43,129 nucleotides of DNA from Candidatus Laterigemmans baculatus (lineage in GTDB: Bacteria > Planctomycetota > Planctomycetia > Pirellulales > Pirellulaceae), in contig NZ_WRPR01000031.1 in the NCBI RefSeq assembly GCF_010367455.1, positions 1-43,129 on the forward strand, given 5' to 3'. A model generated the notes under the pieces. It ran no database searches. It was given only the letters and a program-made list of their open reading frames with translations, and was not told the origin of the DNA. Shown in pieces: positions 24,315 to 32,799 of this stretch (its first letter is position 1; each line of letters starts with the position of its first letter). The translations under genes were made by a program, and so were the position numbers.

Positions 24315-26121
24315 GGAGAGCGTCGGGAGTCTGAGAGGCGTGGAGCGCGATGCTTGTGGCTTCGGCGTGGGCCACGGCCGCCGGTAAATAATGCATCTCG
24401 ATGCGATGCTGGGCGGGGCCCGCCGCGGCCGTATCGACCTGCAGCGTAGCCATCTCCCAGCGACGGTCGAAAGGGGACTGGAGGACCGCGACCGTTTGCA
24501 CTTTGTCGAAAAAGGTAAGGCTGGTTTTGCGACTGACCATCCCGCTGCGAAAGAAAACCATCGGCCCGCTGCGGGCATACTCGAGCGAGCGGGCGTAACG
24601 CACTGCGAACAGCAGCAGTGCCGGAAGGACCGCCAGCCCCACCAGACCGCCCCACGGCCAACTCAGCGCCGCTCCCACGCAGCCGATCACCAGGGCCCGC
24701 AGCACCGCGACGCCGCCGAGCCGCCGCACGGCCCGCGGCGCGGTCGAACGCCAGCAAATCGCCGCTGGCTGATAGACCAAGCCCTCGCGGAGCTCCGGCA
24801 GAATCGTCTCCGCATCGGAGAGCTTAAGGACCGGCACGAACCATCGCCGAGCGACCGTCTCGGCGGCATCTTCTTCCTTCGTGCCGCCGCCGCTGGCCGT
24901 CTCGATCCGAATCGTTGCCAGCCCAAAAATCCGCCCCAGCAGCGTCTGCTGGACGCTGATGAACTGAATCCGGTGCCGCGGGACGGTCGCCGAAACCCGC
25001 GTGAACAAGCCGCAGGAGATCCGCAGATCTTCGCCGTACCGCTGCAGGGAATAAGCGTGAAAGCGGAACACAAACCAACCCGCCGAGGCCATCCGCAGCA
25101 GAACCAGCACCGCCACAGCCGCCGAGATCGTCACGACCGTCGTCTCGGCGACCGACAGCCCCCGCGGCAACCACTGCTCGACTTGCTGAAAATCAATCTG
25201 CCGCTCCAGATCGAACTGGAAGATCACCCCGATCAGCAGCGGAATCAGGAGCAACCCGCGATTGGAAAGCAACCCCGCCAAAATCAACCGCCGGCTGCCG
25301 ATGCGATAGCTCCACTCGGGCGAAGCGGCCACCGCCCCGCGACGCGCTGCAGCTGGCTCCGCGGCCGCAGGACTCGACGGCTGGTGTGCGTCCTGAGCCG
25401 CTGCGCGAGGTGCAGCCGGTAGGTCCGATCCACCGGCAGGCTGGCCCCCACTCAGCGACGGGCCCCCACTCAGCGACGGGCCCTCCGCAGCCGCGTGGGG
25501 AGCCGCGTGGGGAGCCGCGTGGGGAGCCGCGTGGGGAGCGGCGGCAAAGATGGCGGCCCGCAGCCGCGCGACGTCGGCCAGCGAGAGGACGCGGAGCTTG
25601 GCCTCGAGGTCGCTGCCGCCGGCCGTTTCGACGCGGACTTCCGCGACGCCAAACGCATGGTGCAGAGGGTTCTGCAGCAAGTCGATGTTTTGGATCCGGG
25701 CGGCCGGGACCGTGCGGTGGCGGCGAAACAGCAACCCGTCGCTGATTCGCAACTCGCCGCCGAGCAACTGGTACCGGAGGGTCAAAAAACGCAGCAGCGC
25801 CCGGGCGGCGGTCATCGCGACCCCGGCCGTGGCGATGAACAGCGCGTAGCGATTGCCCGAGCTGGCCATGAACACCGCCAGCAGCGCAGCGACCACAAAC
25901 TGGCGGAGCGTCGAGAGCAATTCGAACAGAATGCTGCTCGGGTGCAGCCACTGCGGCGCCTGCAGGGCGTCGACGAGCTGGGCATCGACGAGTTGGGCCT
26001 CGACGCCTTCGGCCTCGACGAGCCGGGCGACGAAGATCGGCTCGGTTTCGGGTAGCTGGATTTTGGGCGGCTCGGGTCGCGGCTTCTCCTCGGCCGCGCC
26101 GCTGGGCTCATCAGACGCCAT
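24217..26121 (-). CDS. Bacterial PH-domain membrane protein, YdbT-like
   Basis: The 634-residue protein has several YdbS/YdbT-type bPH2 modules: helix pairs near 65-110, 295-345 and 470-510, each followed by a beta module with the pattern TVPAARIQNIDLLQNPL, TVPRHRIQFISVQQTLLGRIFGL or KTSLTFFDKVQTVAVLQSPF. E. coli YdbT is about 500 residues; the extra length is a loop at about 193-275, encoded partly by 12-bp repeats (PHAAPHAAPHAAPHAA) and 17-bp repeats (25440-25545). The C-terminal 30 residues overlap the AEC gene and look non-domain. The function of the family is unknown. Its start at 26121 overlaps the partner PH gene by 11 bp. Confidence 0.85.
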   Translation of the reverse strand: MASDEPSGAAEEKPRPEPPKIQLPETEPIFVARLVEAEGVEAQLVDAQLVDALQAPQWLHPSSILFELLSTLRQFVVAALLAVFMASSGNRYALFIATAGVAMTAARALLRFLTLRYQLLGGELRISDGLLFRRHRTVPAARIQNIDLLQNPLHHAFGVAEVRVETAGGSDLEAKLRVLSLADVARLRAAIFAAAPHAAPHAAPHAAPHAAAEGPSLSGGPSLSGGQPAGGSDLPAAPRAAAQDAHQPSSPAAAEPAAARRGAVAASPEWSYRIGSRRLILAGLLSNRGLLLIPLLIGVIFQFDLERQIDFQQVEQWLPRGLSVAETTVVTISAAVAVLVLLRMASAGWFVFRFHAYSLQRYGEDLRISCGLFTRVSATVPRHRIQFISVQQTLLGRIFGLATIRIETASGGGTKEEDAAETVARRWFVPVLKLSDAETILPELREGLVYQPAAICWRSTAPRAVRRLGGVAVLRALVIGCVGAALSWPWGGLVGLAVLPALLLFAVRYARSLEYARSGPMVFFRSGMVSRKTSLTFFDKVQTVAVLQSPFDRRWEMATLQVDTAAAGPAQHRIEMHYLPAAVAHAEATSIALHASQTPDALHVRPVAHYLSSSRRVPRDGRRGAGAAAELVDQ

Positions 26122-26674
26122 CGCTCGCCTCGCGCCGGCCGATCAGGGCATCGCGGAGCTCGCAGGCGGTGGTGAACGCGAGCCCGCCGAGTTCGACCGA
26201 AGCGTTCTGCGTCCCTGCGGTGTAGACGATGAGTTTGCCAATGTCGAACGAGCGTTCGAGCGGCCCTTGAGCCACGTCGGTGTGCTGGACGCGGGCATGC
26301 GGGACGGTAATCCGCCGCCGCCAGAGGATTCCGCGGCGGATTTCAAACCCGGCATCGCTGAGTTGGTAGAACGTGTGGCGGTAGTTGAGCGCGGGGTGCC
26401 AATGTGCGGCCCATATGAGAACGGCGGCGAGGAGGCCGTAAGCTGCGAGCACCAGCCCCAGCAACACCGGGCTCGGCGAGCTGAGCAGCAGGAAGCTAAG
26501 GATCGCGACCGCGCCGGCGACGAGCACCACGGCGGCGAAGATCCAACCGGCAATTCGCTCCGCCGTCACCGATTGCGGGGCCACTTGCTGCCAGCGGTCG
26601 GCCTCCTCGCGCGGGACCCCGCTCGGTTCCCCGCTCCCTTCCCTACTCCCTTCTCCGCTCGCTTCATGGCTCAA
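26111..26674 (-). CDS. Bacterial PH-domain membrane protein, YdbS-like
   Basis: The 187-residue partner has two hydrophobic helices (WIFAAVVLVAGAVAILSFLL; VLLGLVLAAYGLLAAVLIWA) and one bPH2 module: YQLSDAGFEIRRGILWRRRITVPHARVQHTDVAQGPLERSFDIGKL is the typical stretch, in parts. No ATG is available in frame before the first helix. TTG 26674 is proposed because it overlaps the stop of the upstream oxidase gene as TTGA and has GGAG seven bases upstream. The open frame continues to 27286 but there only shadows the oxidase gene. The N-terminal 25 residues are Gly/Ser/Glu-rich from short repeats. Confidence 0.85.
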   Translation of the reverse strand: MSHEASGEGSREGSGEPSGVPREEADRWQQVAPQSVTAERIAGWIFAAVVLVAGAVAILSFLLLSSPSPVLLGLVLAAYGLLAAVLIWAAHWHPALNYRHTFYQLSDAGFEIRRGILWRRRITVPHARVQHTDVAQGPLERSFDIGKLIVYTAGTQNASVELGGLAFTTACELRDALIGRREASDGV

Positions 26675-27264
26675 AGCTGAACTCCGCCGGTGGTGACCCA
26701 GAATGCGACCAGCATGCAGAGCCAGATCGCGTCGAGAAAATGCCAGTACATGGCGGAAAAATCGATTGCCCAGTAGCGTTCGTGGTCGTAGCGGCCGATC
26801 GCCGCACGGGAGGCCACCAGAGCCAGCGCGATGACGCCTCCGGCCACGTGCAAGCCGTGCAGCACGGCCAGCACGATCACCATCCCAAAGACCCCTTTGT
26901 GCGGCGTCGCTGTGAACTCGGGTTTGCTCATCATCTCCCACATCGCGAACATTTGCAGCGCCATGAACGCCAATGCGGCGACGACGGAACCGGCGAGCAG
27001 GAGCACCAACCGCCGCCGCTGTTCGCGACGCACCGCCCGCGTCGCCACGTGCAGCACGCCGCTGATCGCGAGCAACAAGGCGGTGCTGAGTAGGAACGTC
27101 GCCGGCAGCGGCTCGAGCGTCTGCGGTTCTCCACGCCGGGCCACTGCATACAGGACGTAGATCAGGATGCTGCCGAGGAAAAACATCAGCAGCGACGTGA
27201 GAAACAGCAAGCCTCCCTGCTGGGCGCGGCGATCCGAGGCGAGTGCGAGCGGCCGAGTCGTCAT
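26671..27264 (-). CDS. Haem-copper oxidase subunit III (COX3 family)
   Basis: A 197-residue membrane protein with five apparent helices: 17-39, 56-75, 87-108, 126-148 and 170-192. The family hallmark is HGLHVAGGVIALALV at 136-150 and YWHFLDAIWLCMLVAFW at 173-189, matching the HGLHV and YWHF.D..W patterns of COX3/CyoC. Subunits I and II are not in the window, so it is an orphan here. ATG 27264 is the natural start; the longer open frame runs into the family 2 palindrome. Its stop overlaps the YdbS-like start by 4 bp, making it the first gene of a four-gene operon. Confidence 0.88.
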   Translation of the reverse strand: MTTRPLALASDRRAQQGGLLFLTSLLMFFLGSILIYVLYAVARRGEPQTLEPLPATFLLSTALLLAISGVLHVATRAVRREQRRRLVLLLAGSVVAALAFMALQMFAMWEMMSKPEFTATPHKGVFGMVIVLAVLHGLHVAGGVIALALVASRAAIGRYDHERYWAIDFSAMYWHFLDAIWLCMLVAFWVTTGGVQL

Positions 27265-27303
27265 GGCGAACGCTGGTGAAATCCAAGGAACCAAAGAACC
27301 ATC

Positions 27304-27399
27304 GTCGCCTTTCGCTCCGCGAAAGTAGCGCAGTCTTCGCTGCTTTCGCGGAGCGAAAGGCGACAATGCTCCGTTACTTTCGCGGAGCGAAAGGCGACT
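27304..27399. repeat. Palindromic repeat, family 2, copy B
   Basis: A perfect 22-bp inverted repeat (27304-27325 against 27343-27364; core CGCCTTTCGCTCCGCGAAAG) with a 17-base loop, then a spacer and a second right arm at 27376-27399. It lies in the leader of the oxidase operon, within the gap 27265-27586, which otherwise contains no recognisable gene. Confidence 0.93.
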
Positions 27400-27586
27400 A
27401 TGAGAAAAACCGCATGCGGGCAGCCCCCGAAAACGGCTCAGGTGGTAAACCTCGCAGCTCTATGCCATGATTCTCGACCGTCGCAAAGCATCCGTCGAGG
27501 ACGGCCGGCAAGCGAATCGCATTTCGAGAGCGTGGATTTGCGAGTATGACAGTTCCTCTACCAGCTTACCTGCAGAGTCGGAACGC

Positions 27587-28543
27587 GTGATTTCCATCCG
27601 ACCGTTCCAGAATATCGATGTCCCCGCCGTCTGCCGCCTGTGGAATGCCCACCGCGCGGAGCTGCAGCTGTCAGCGGATCTGTCACCGCTGACCCTCGAA
27701 GTGGCGGTGCTCAGCCGACCCTTTTTCGATTCGCGGCAGCTGCTGATTGCTCGCGAAGGAAAGGCGGCGCTCGGTTTCGTGCACTGGATGTTCGCCGCGG
27801 AGACTCCGGACAAAGCGGTCGTCGCGAACTTGGCGGTCCCGGCGGGGAGCCGCCGCGAGGAAGTTGCCGAGCGACTCCTCCAAGCGGCGACCGAAGCGGC
27901 CGCGGCCGACGGAGCCAAAACGATCGCGCTCGGCCAGGCTCCCGACGACTGGACCGGTTACGCGGGGGCGGCGGTGCATGGGCTCGGCGGCGGAATCCCC
28001 GAATGCGACGCGGCGGTCGCTCGGTGGGCCAAGCAGGCCGGGTTCACCCCCTCGCGGCAGCTGCTCAACTTCCTGCTCAACACGACGACCTACCGCCCGG
28101 CCTACGACCGCGAACTGCTCACGCTGCGGCGATCGGTCACGGTCGAGCATCGCCAGGAAGTCACCGACCTCCCGTTCCGCTTGGCCGCCTCGCTCAGCCA
28201 TCTGCAGCTCCACCGGTTCGTCGCCCACCGGCGGAGCGGAGAGAGCATCGCCGAGGTCGATCTGATGCTCGGGGACCCGGAGATGCTGATCGTCACCAGC
28301 GGAATCGCGCTGCTCATCCGCTGGACCACGCTGCCGGCGACGCCGAGCCCTGCCAATGCGTCGGCTGGTCCCGCTCCCGAGCTGCGGTTTGTGTTGGCCA
28401 CCGCCATCGGTCAACTGATCGGCGAACGGATCACCCGCATCGAAGCCACCGTTGACGCCGCCGATACCGCCTCGACCGCGCTGCTCGAGCAAGCGGGCTT
28501 CACGCTCGACCACCGCGGAACGATCTTCAGCCGCTCGCTCTAA
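27587..28543 (+). CDS. Tandem GNAT-family N-acetyltransferase
   Basis: A 318-residue protein from GTG 27587, where the typical GNAT opening ISIRPFQNIDVPAVCRLWNAH begins. An in-frame ATG at 27467 would add 40 residues without domain character, so the start is uncertain. The first half shows LGFVHWMFAAE and VVANLAVPAGSRREEVAERLLQAA, a strand plus acetyl-CoA pyrophosphate-binding loop. The second half repeats the theme less clearly (LIGERITRIEATVDAADTASTALLEQAGF). The substrate is unknown. It converges on ispG across a family 1 repeat. Confidence 0.75.
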   Translation: MISIRPFQNIDVPAVCRLWNAHRAELQLSADLSPLTLEVAVLSRPFFDSRQLLIAREGKAALGFVHWMFAAETPDKAVVANLAVPAGSRREEVAERLLQAATEAAAADGAKTIALGQAPDDWTGYAGAAVHGLGGGIPECDAAVARWAKQAGFTPSRQLLNFLLNTTTYRPAYDRELLTLRRSVTVEHRQEVTDLPFRLAASLSHLQLHRFVAHRRSGESIAEVDLMLGDPEMLIVTSGIALLIRWTTLPATPSPANASAGPAPELRFVLATAIGQLIGERITRIEATVDAADTASTALLEQAGFTLDHRGTIFSRSL

Positions 28544-28549
28544 AGCAGC

Positions 28550-28654
28550 ATCAGCCGCCACGCGCTAGCGTCCGGTTGTCGCGGCGTTTTCGGGAACCGG
28601 GGGCTAGCGCCCGGCGGCTGATGAATAATCCGGGCTAGCCCGGCGGCTGATGCA
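28550..28654 (+). repeat. Palindromic intergenic repeat, family 1, copy E
   Basis: Left arm TCAGCCGCCACGCGCTAGCG, loop, right arm GCTAGCGCCCGGCGGCTGAT, then AATAATCC and a shortened second right arm, GGGCTAGCCCGGCGGCTGAT. It fills the gap between the convergent GNAT and ispG genes, where it could act as a bidirectional terminator. Confidence 0.92.
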
Positions 28655-28663
28655 TGCACTTTT

Positions 28664-29863
28664 CTACGGCGTAGCGGCGGAGGGGCGAGCGGCGATCAGG
28701 CGGTCGAGCTCTTGCCGCAGCTGGGGGAGGATCTCGTCGTAGGTGAAGCTCCCGACGACTTCGGTGCCCCGTTTGAGGTTGACCCGATTGGGGCCGCACC
28801 ACAGGCCGAGGTCGGCGTCGTCGGTCTCGCCTGGGCCGTTCACGCGGCAGCCCATCACGGCGATCGTGATCGCGTGGTCGCGGGCGTAGTCGGCCATCTC
28901 TTTGACGTTCGCTGCCAAGTCGACGAAGGCCTCGTTTTCGACCCGCGAGCAGCTCGGACAGCTGATGATGTTCAGCTTGTCGGGCTGGAAACGCACGACG
29001 CTCCGCACGCGGCCAGCGGCGATGTCTTCGAGAATCTCGCGGCCGGCGGCGATCTCTTCGGGTTTGCGGGGGTTGGGGACGGTCAGCGAGACGCGCAGCG
29101 TGTCGCCAATCCCTTGGCTGATCAATTGCTCGAACGCCACCCGGGTTTTGATAATCCCTTCGGGAGGCAGCCCCGCTTCGGTGACGCCCAAGTGGAGCGG
29201 GACGTCGGGCCGCTCGGCGGCGAAGCGGCGGTTGACTTCAACGACCTTCCGTGGATCGCTGTCCTTGAGCGAGACGACGTAGCGGTGGAACCCCAGCGAG
29301 TCGAGGAACTCGCAGTGCTCCAGGGCGCTCTCGAGCATCGGCGTGATCGAATCGCTCGGGTCGTATTTTTCTTTCTTGGCCGGATCGACGCTTCCGCAGT
29401 TCACCCCGATGCGGATCGCGCAGTCATGGTCCACGGCACACTGGACGATGAACCGCACCTTATCCTGCCACGGCCGATCCTTCTGGTGGTGGTAGAGATG
29501 CCCCGGGTTGTAGCGGATCTTGTCGACGTGGGGGGCGACCAGGGCCGCGAGCCGAAAGTTCTCTTGCAAGTCGACCGCCAGATTGGCCGTGGTCCGCTGG
29601 CGAATTTCCGCCAAGGCCGCCGCATCTTTCTCGCTATCGACGGCGATCCGCACGACGCCCGCCCCCGCCTCGCGGAGCGCTTCGGCTTGCTCGGCGGTCG
29701 CGGCGACATCCTGAGTCTTGGTCGCCGTCATGCTCTGCACGGCGATCGGGTGCCCGCCGCCGACGGTGATCCCGCCGATGGCGACCGTGCGGGTGGGATT
29801 CCGCCGGATGTTTGTGTTGCTGTTGTTCGTGTTGCTGATGTTCGTTTCGCTACCGCCACGCAC
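28664..29863 (-). CDS. ispG: (E)-4-hydroxy-3-methylbut-2-enyl-diphosphate synthase IspG
   Basis: IspG is the [4Fe-4S] enzyme of the MEP isoprenoid pathway that converts MEcPP to HMBPP. The 399-residue product has [23 protein letters not shown], the TIM-barrel segments [13 protein letters not shown] and [10 protein letters not shown], and cluster cysteines in [10 protein letters not shown] (about 303-306) and [12 protein letters not shown] (about 336). It is the short bacterial form without the inserted domain. GTG 29863 has GGAGGAA seven bases upstream. The N-terminus has an odd Asn/Ser/Thr run ([12 protein letters not shown]) encoded by AACA-rich repeats. It lies 29 bp after the HD-GYP gene and is probably co-transcribed. 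Confidence 0.96.
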   Translation of the reverse strand: MRGGSETNISNTNNSNTNIRRNPTRTVAIGGITVGGGHPIAVQSMTATKTQDVAATAEQAEALREAGAGVVRIAVDSEKDAAALAEIRQRTTANLAVDLQENFRLAALVAPHVDKIRYNPGHLYHHQKDRPWQDKVRFIVQCAVDHDCAIRIGVNCGSVDPAKKEKYDPSDSITPMLESALEHCEFLDSLGFHRYVVSLKDSDPRKVVEVNRRFAAERPDVPLHLGVTEAGLPPEGIIKTRVAFEQLISQGIGDTLRVSLTVPNPRKPEEIAAGREILEDIAAGRVRSVVRFQPDKLNIISCPSCSRVENEAFVDLAANVKEMADYARDHAITIAVMGCRVNGPGETDDADLGLWCGPNRVNLKRGTEVVGSFTYDEILPQLRQELDRLIAARPSAATP

Positions 29864-29892
29864 CTGCAGTTCCTCCGAAGCTGGGCCGTCCG

Positions 29893-31149
29893 TTACTTGC
29901 TTCCTATTCTATGGCCCGACCAGAGATCGAACGATGGGAGCTGCGTTCCTAAAGAGTCGCGTTGCTGAATAAATTGCTCCATCCGTTCCCGATCGTTCAG
30001 CAAACAATCGACGACTTCGGCGTCCCACTGCTGGCCGCGGCCTTCGCGAAAGATTTTTTCGACCCTCGCGAGCGGCATCCCCGTGCGGTAGGGCCGGTCG
30101 CTGGACATGGCGTCAAACGCATCGGCGACGGCGAGGATCCGAGCCATGTGCGGAATTTCCTCGCCGGCCAAGCCGTCGGGATAGCCGCGGCCGTCCCACG
30201 ACTCGTGGTGATGGCGGACCCCCGGGAGAATCGGCTCGAACTGACGGATTCCATGGAGGATTCCATAGCCGAGCACGGGGTGTTTTTTCATCTGATCGAA
30301 CTCCTCGTCGGTCAGCCGCCCCGGTTTTCCAAGGATCGCGTCGGGAACGCCAATCTTGCCGATGTCGTGCAGCAGTCCCGCCATCCGCACCGTTTCGCGG
30401 GCGTGGGTGTCATAGCCGAGATCGTCGGCCAGCATTTCGGCTAGCTGGGAGACGCGGTTGCTGTGGCCGCAGGTGTAGGGATCCTTGGCGTCGACGGCTG
30501 AAACCAGCGAGAGCACCGTCCCGGCAAACATGCTCCGCATCTCGGCGAACTGGTCGTCGATCGCCAAGTGGGCCTGCAGAATGCTCGCGACCGACTGCAT
30601 CAATTGAACTTCGATCGTTCCCAACTCGGCTCCACTCGGCGAGCCGATCGCCAGCATTCGGCTGCTGCTACGTAGCCCCCCCTCGAGCCTCACCGAGATT
30701 GCTCGGTCGATCTCGGGAGCCGAACGGAGGGCGTAGTTGGCCACCACGGCTTCCTCGCTGCCCAGCTCTTCAGCGATTCGCCGCAGCAGCGCGCCGTCCA
30801 TCGGTTCGCCGGCTTGGACCACATCAACTGCCGAGCCGACCCGGCTGTTTTGCTCGAGCCAGACGATTGCCACGGTTTCCACCGGAAGGCAGACCGCCAG
30901 CTTCCGCAGGGTGTCGCGGCACAGGGTGTTGCGATCGCCCACCGAGTCGAGATTGCAGGCGAGGTTGTGAATCAGGTTCAGCTCTTCGAAGGTCTGCGCC
31001 AATTGACCGCTCAGCTGGTCGATCTCCGCTTCCATCTGCTGGATCAGGGGCGCGGCCTCGTAAACCGCCGGCTGAGCGAAGATCAAGTCCGGAGAGACCG
31101 CCCCTGCATGGGCATGGGATGCGAAGTTGAGGGCCTGCAGAGATGTCAC
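29893..31149 (-). CDS. HD-GYP domain phosphodiesterase with N-terminal GAF-like sensor
   Basis: HD-GYP proteins hydrolyse cyclic di-GMP. The product is 418 residues from GTG 31149, which has AGGA nine bases upstream; a TTG at 31191 would add 14 residues. After a coiled-coil segment ([25 protein letters not shown]) comes a GAF-like region (about 65-190), then the HD-GYP domain with [12 protein letters not shown] near 261, [11 protein letters not shown] and [14 protein letters not shown] near 322. All catalytic-site histidines and the GYP motif appear present. It is soluble, without signal or membrane segments, and stands upstream of ispG. Confidence 0.92.
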   Translation of the reverse strand: MTSLQALNFASHAHAGAVSPDLIFAQPAVYEAAPLIQQMEAEIDQLSGQLAQTFEELNLIHNLACNLDSVGDRNTLCRDTLRKLAVCLPVETVAIVWLEQNSRVGSAVDVVQAGEPMDGALLRRIAEELGSEEAVVANYALRSAPEIDRAISVRLEGGLRSSSRMLAIGSPSGAELGTIEVQLMQSVASILQAHLAIDDQFAEMRSMFAGTVLSLVSAVDAKDPYTCGHSNRVSQLAEMLADDLGYDTHARETVRMAGLLHDIGKIGVPDAILGKPGRLTDEEFDQMKKHPVLGYGILHGIRQFEPILPGVRHHHESWDGRGYPDGLAGEEIPHMARILAVADAFDAMSSDRPYRTGMPLARVEKIFREGRGQQWDAEVVDCLLNDRERMEQFIQQRDSLGTQLPSFDLWSGHRIGSK

Positions 31150-31313
31150 GGTGCACGTTCCTGGAAGAGTCGGGGAAAGAGCGCTGCCCAAAAACTACGC
31201 CGCGACTTCCCCTCCCGCTCTCAAAACGGTCCGTGAGATACCTCTTTCGAACCAAAATTCCCGGTAGCCGAGGTCAAGCTCTGGCAGTTGTGCGGGATGT
31301 GCGGGGACACGAT

Positions 31314-32702
31314 TCACGAAAACTTGTCGCGGCTTTCCCGCAACCGCTGACTGACCCGTCGCAAAATCGTCCGCTCCGCCATCGAGAGCGACCCATAGCC
31401 CTCGCGGTGGAGCCGCTCGAGAACCGCGTCGAGCCGCATCGCATCGACCGCTTCTTCCCGCTCGGCCCGCTGCACGCGGCGGATCCGCCACCGGCCCCAC
31501 CAGGAAAGTCGCCGGCGCTTCCGCTTCGCATCCGCTCCCGATGAACGAGTCGCCTGGGAAGGGGAAGCTGGGAGAGGGGAAGCTGGGAGGGAAGCAGGCG
31601 AGCTGCTCCCGAGCACCCGGCCGCGACCGGACCAAACCAGGATCGAGAGCGCGATCAGAATCGGCCAAAGGGGCAAAAAGAATCCCACCGGCCAGAACGC
31701 CCCACCCGCCGCCGCCCCGCCGGTCTCCTGTTGCCATTGCCAAGCGGCAACGGCGGCCAACAGAACCGCCACAACTCCCTGCAAGCGATCGACTTGCCGC
31801 TGGACGATTTGCGGCTGGACGGTAGCGGACGGAGCGCGATCGCTCGGCCGCAGCGTGTGCCACTGCTCCACGAGGCCGCAGAGGATCTGGCGTCCGGCGG
31901 TGCCGGGAAGCGGGAGTCCCGTCAGCGTCGCCTGTGTCAGCCACACCCAGGCAGCGACGCGGAAGGCCGAGCCGAGCCCACCGTCTCCCGACAAGTGGGC
32001 CGATCCCCAGAAAGTCCGTGGAGCGTCCTCGGGGGCCAGCAGCAGAGCGGCTGCGGCCGCAAGCAGCCCTGCGACCAGGATCGCGAGCGTCGGTCCAGCC
32101 GCCAAGGCTAACCGCGGGCTTCCGACCAGCACCGGCGAAGCCCCCGCCCGCTGCGAAGCCCCCGCCCGCTGCAAAGTCCCCGCCCGCTGCGAAGCCCCCG
32201 CCCGTGGGTCCTTCAACCGCAGTGCGATCGCCGACACGCCCCGGTAGCCGATGGCCGTCAGCGTCAACTGCTCGGGGCGACGGTGCAGTCGCCGGCTGAT
32301 CATGATCCACAGCCCGGCTTGGACCAATGAGCCCACACCGGCGGCGAGCAACAGCAGCACAGCGAGATTCGGCAGATCCCCGTCCCCAGGCCGCCCCCGC
32401 AGCCACCACGCACCGCCGAGGACCACGACCACCAGCGCTGGCCAGCTCCAGCCGATCAGCAGCCGTACCGATCGCCAGTGGCCGACGATGATCCCTTCAA
32501 GCCTCGCGGCTCCCCCTGCCGGGGCGACCGCCAATCCCGCGGCTCCTTCGCCGGAGTGCCGCTGTGGAGGCTGCCGATCGGGCCCGGAATCGTCTGCAGC
32601 ATTGGGCGGAGGATGAAAATTCAAGGGAACCCACTCGAGCAGTATTCTGACAATGCCTGGGCTTGATTTTACGTTGCCTGCGGCGGCTTGGTTTGTCTCC
32701 AA
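31314..32702 (-). CDS. Site-2 protease (M50)-like membrane protein lacking metal ligands
   Basis: A 462-residue protein with about six hydrophobic helices. The order resembles M50 site-2 proteases: WSWPALVVVV in helix 1, a helix ending SLVQAGLWIMISRRLH where active enzymes have LHELGHALVARRLG, then LALAAGPTLAILVAGL matching the conserved AGP helix, and TGLPLPGTAGRQIL matching the LPAFPLDGGRVL helix. H, E, H and D thus read as V127, Q128, L131 and T268. The C-terminal tail (LDAVLERLHREGYGSLSMAERTIL) is like that of planctomycete rhomboid/M50 proteins. Insert 168-190 is built from 18-bp repeats. The start (TTG 32702) is uncertain; TTG 32624 is an alternative. Confidence 0.65.
   Translation of the reverse strand: METNQAAAGNVKSSPGIVRILLEWVPLNFHPPPNAADDSGPDRQPPQRHSGEGAAGLAVAPAGGAARLEGIIVGHWRSVRLLIGWSWPALVVVVLGGAWWLRGRPGDGDLPNLAVLLLLAAGVGSLVQAGLWIMISRRLHRRPEQLTLTAIGYRGVSAIALRLKDPRAGASQRAGTLQRAGASQRAGASPVLVGSPRLALAAGPTLAILVAGLLAAAAALLLAPEDAPRTFWGSAHLSGDGGLGSAFRVAAWVWLTQATLTGLPLPGTAGRQILCGLVEQWHTLRPSDRAPSATVQPQIVQRQVDRLQGVVAVLLAAVAAWQWQQETGGAAAGGAFWPVGFFLPLWPILIALSILVWSGRGRVLGSSSPASLPASPLPASPSQATRSSGADAKRKRRRLSWWGRWRIRRVQRAEREEAVDAMRLDAVLERLHREGYGSLSMAERTILRRVSQRLRESRDKFS
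32137..32205. repeat. 18-bp in-frame tandem repeat within the M50-like gene
   Basis: GCGAAGCCCCCGCCCGCT recurs about four times with single-base changes, coding for the QRAGAS-type repeats on the - strand. It lies in the cytoplasmic or periplasmic loop between two predicted helices. Confidence 0.9.
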
Positions 32703-32799
32703 TTTCTATTTCCGTTTTTTCGAAGTTTTGCTAAAGATGCGGCAGCGGGCCTGGATTGGCCCCCGGGGAGGGACCCGACGAAAGCATCGAAAGGACGCG

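Noticed and set aside
26675-27286. N-terminal extension of the YdbS-like frame
   Set aside because: It is an out-of-frame shadow of the oxidase subunit III gene.
29893-29960. tRNA-like string (GACCAGAGATCGAAC)
   Set aside because: It lies inside the C-terminal coding part of the HD-GYP gene, and no cloverleaf can be drawn.
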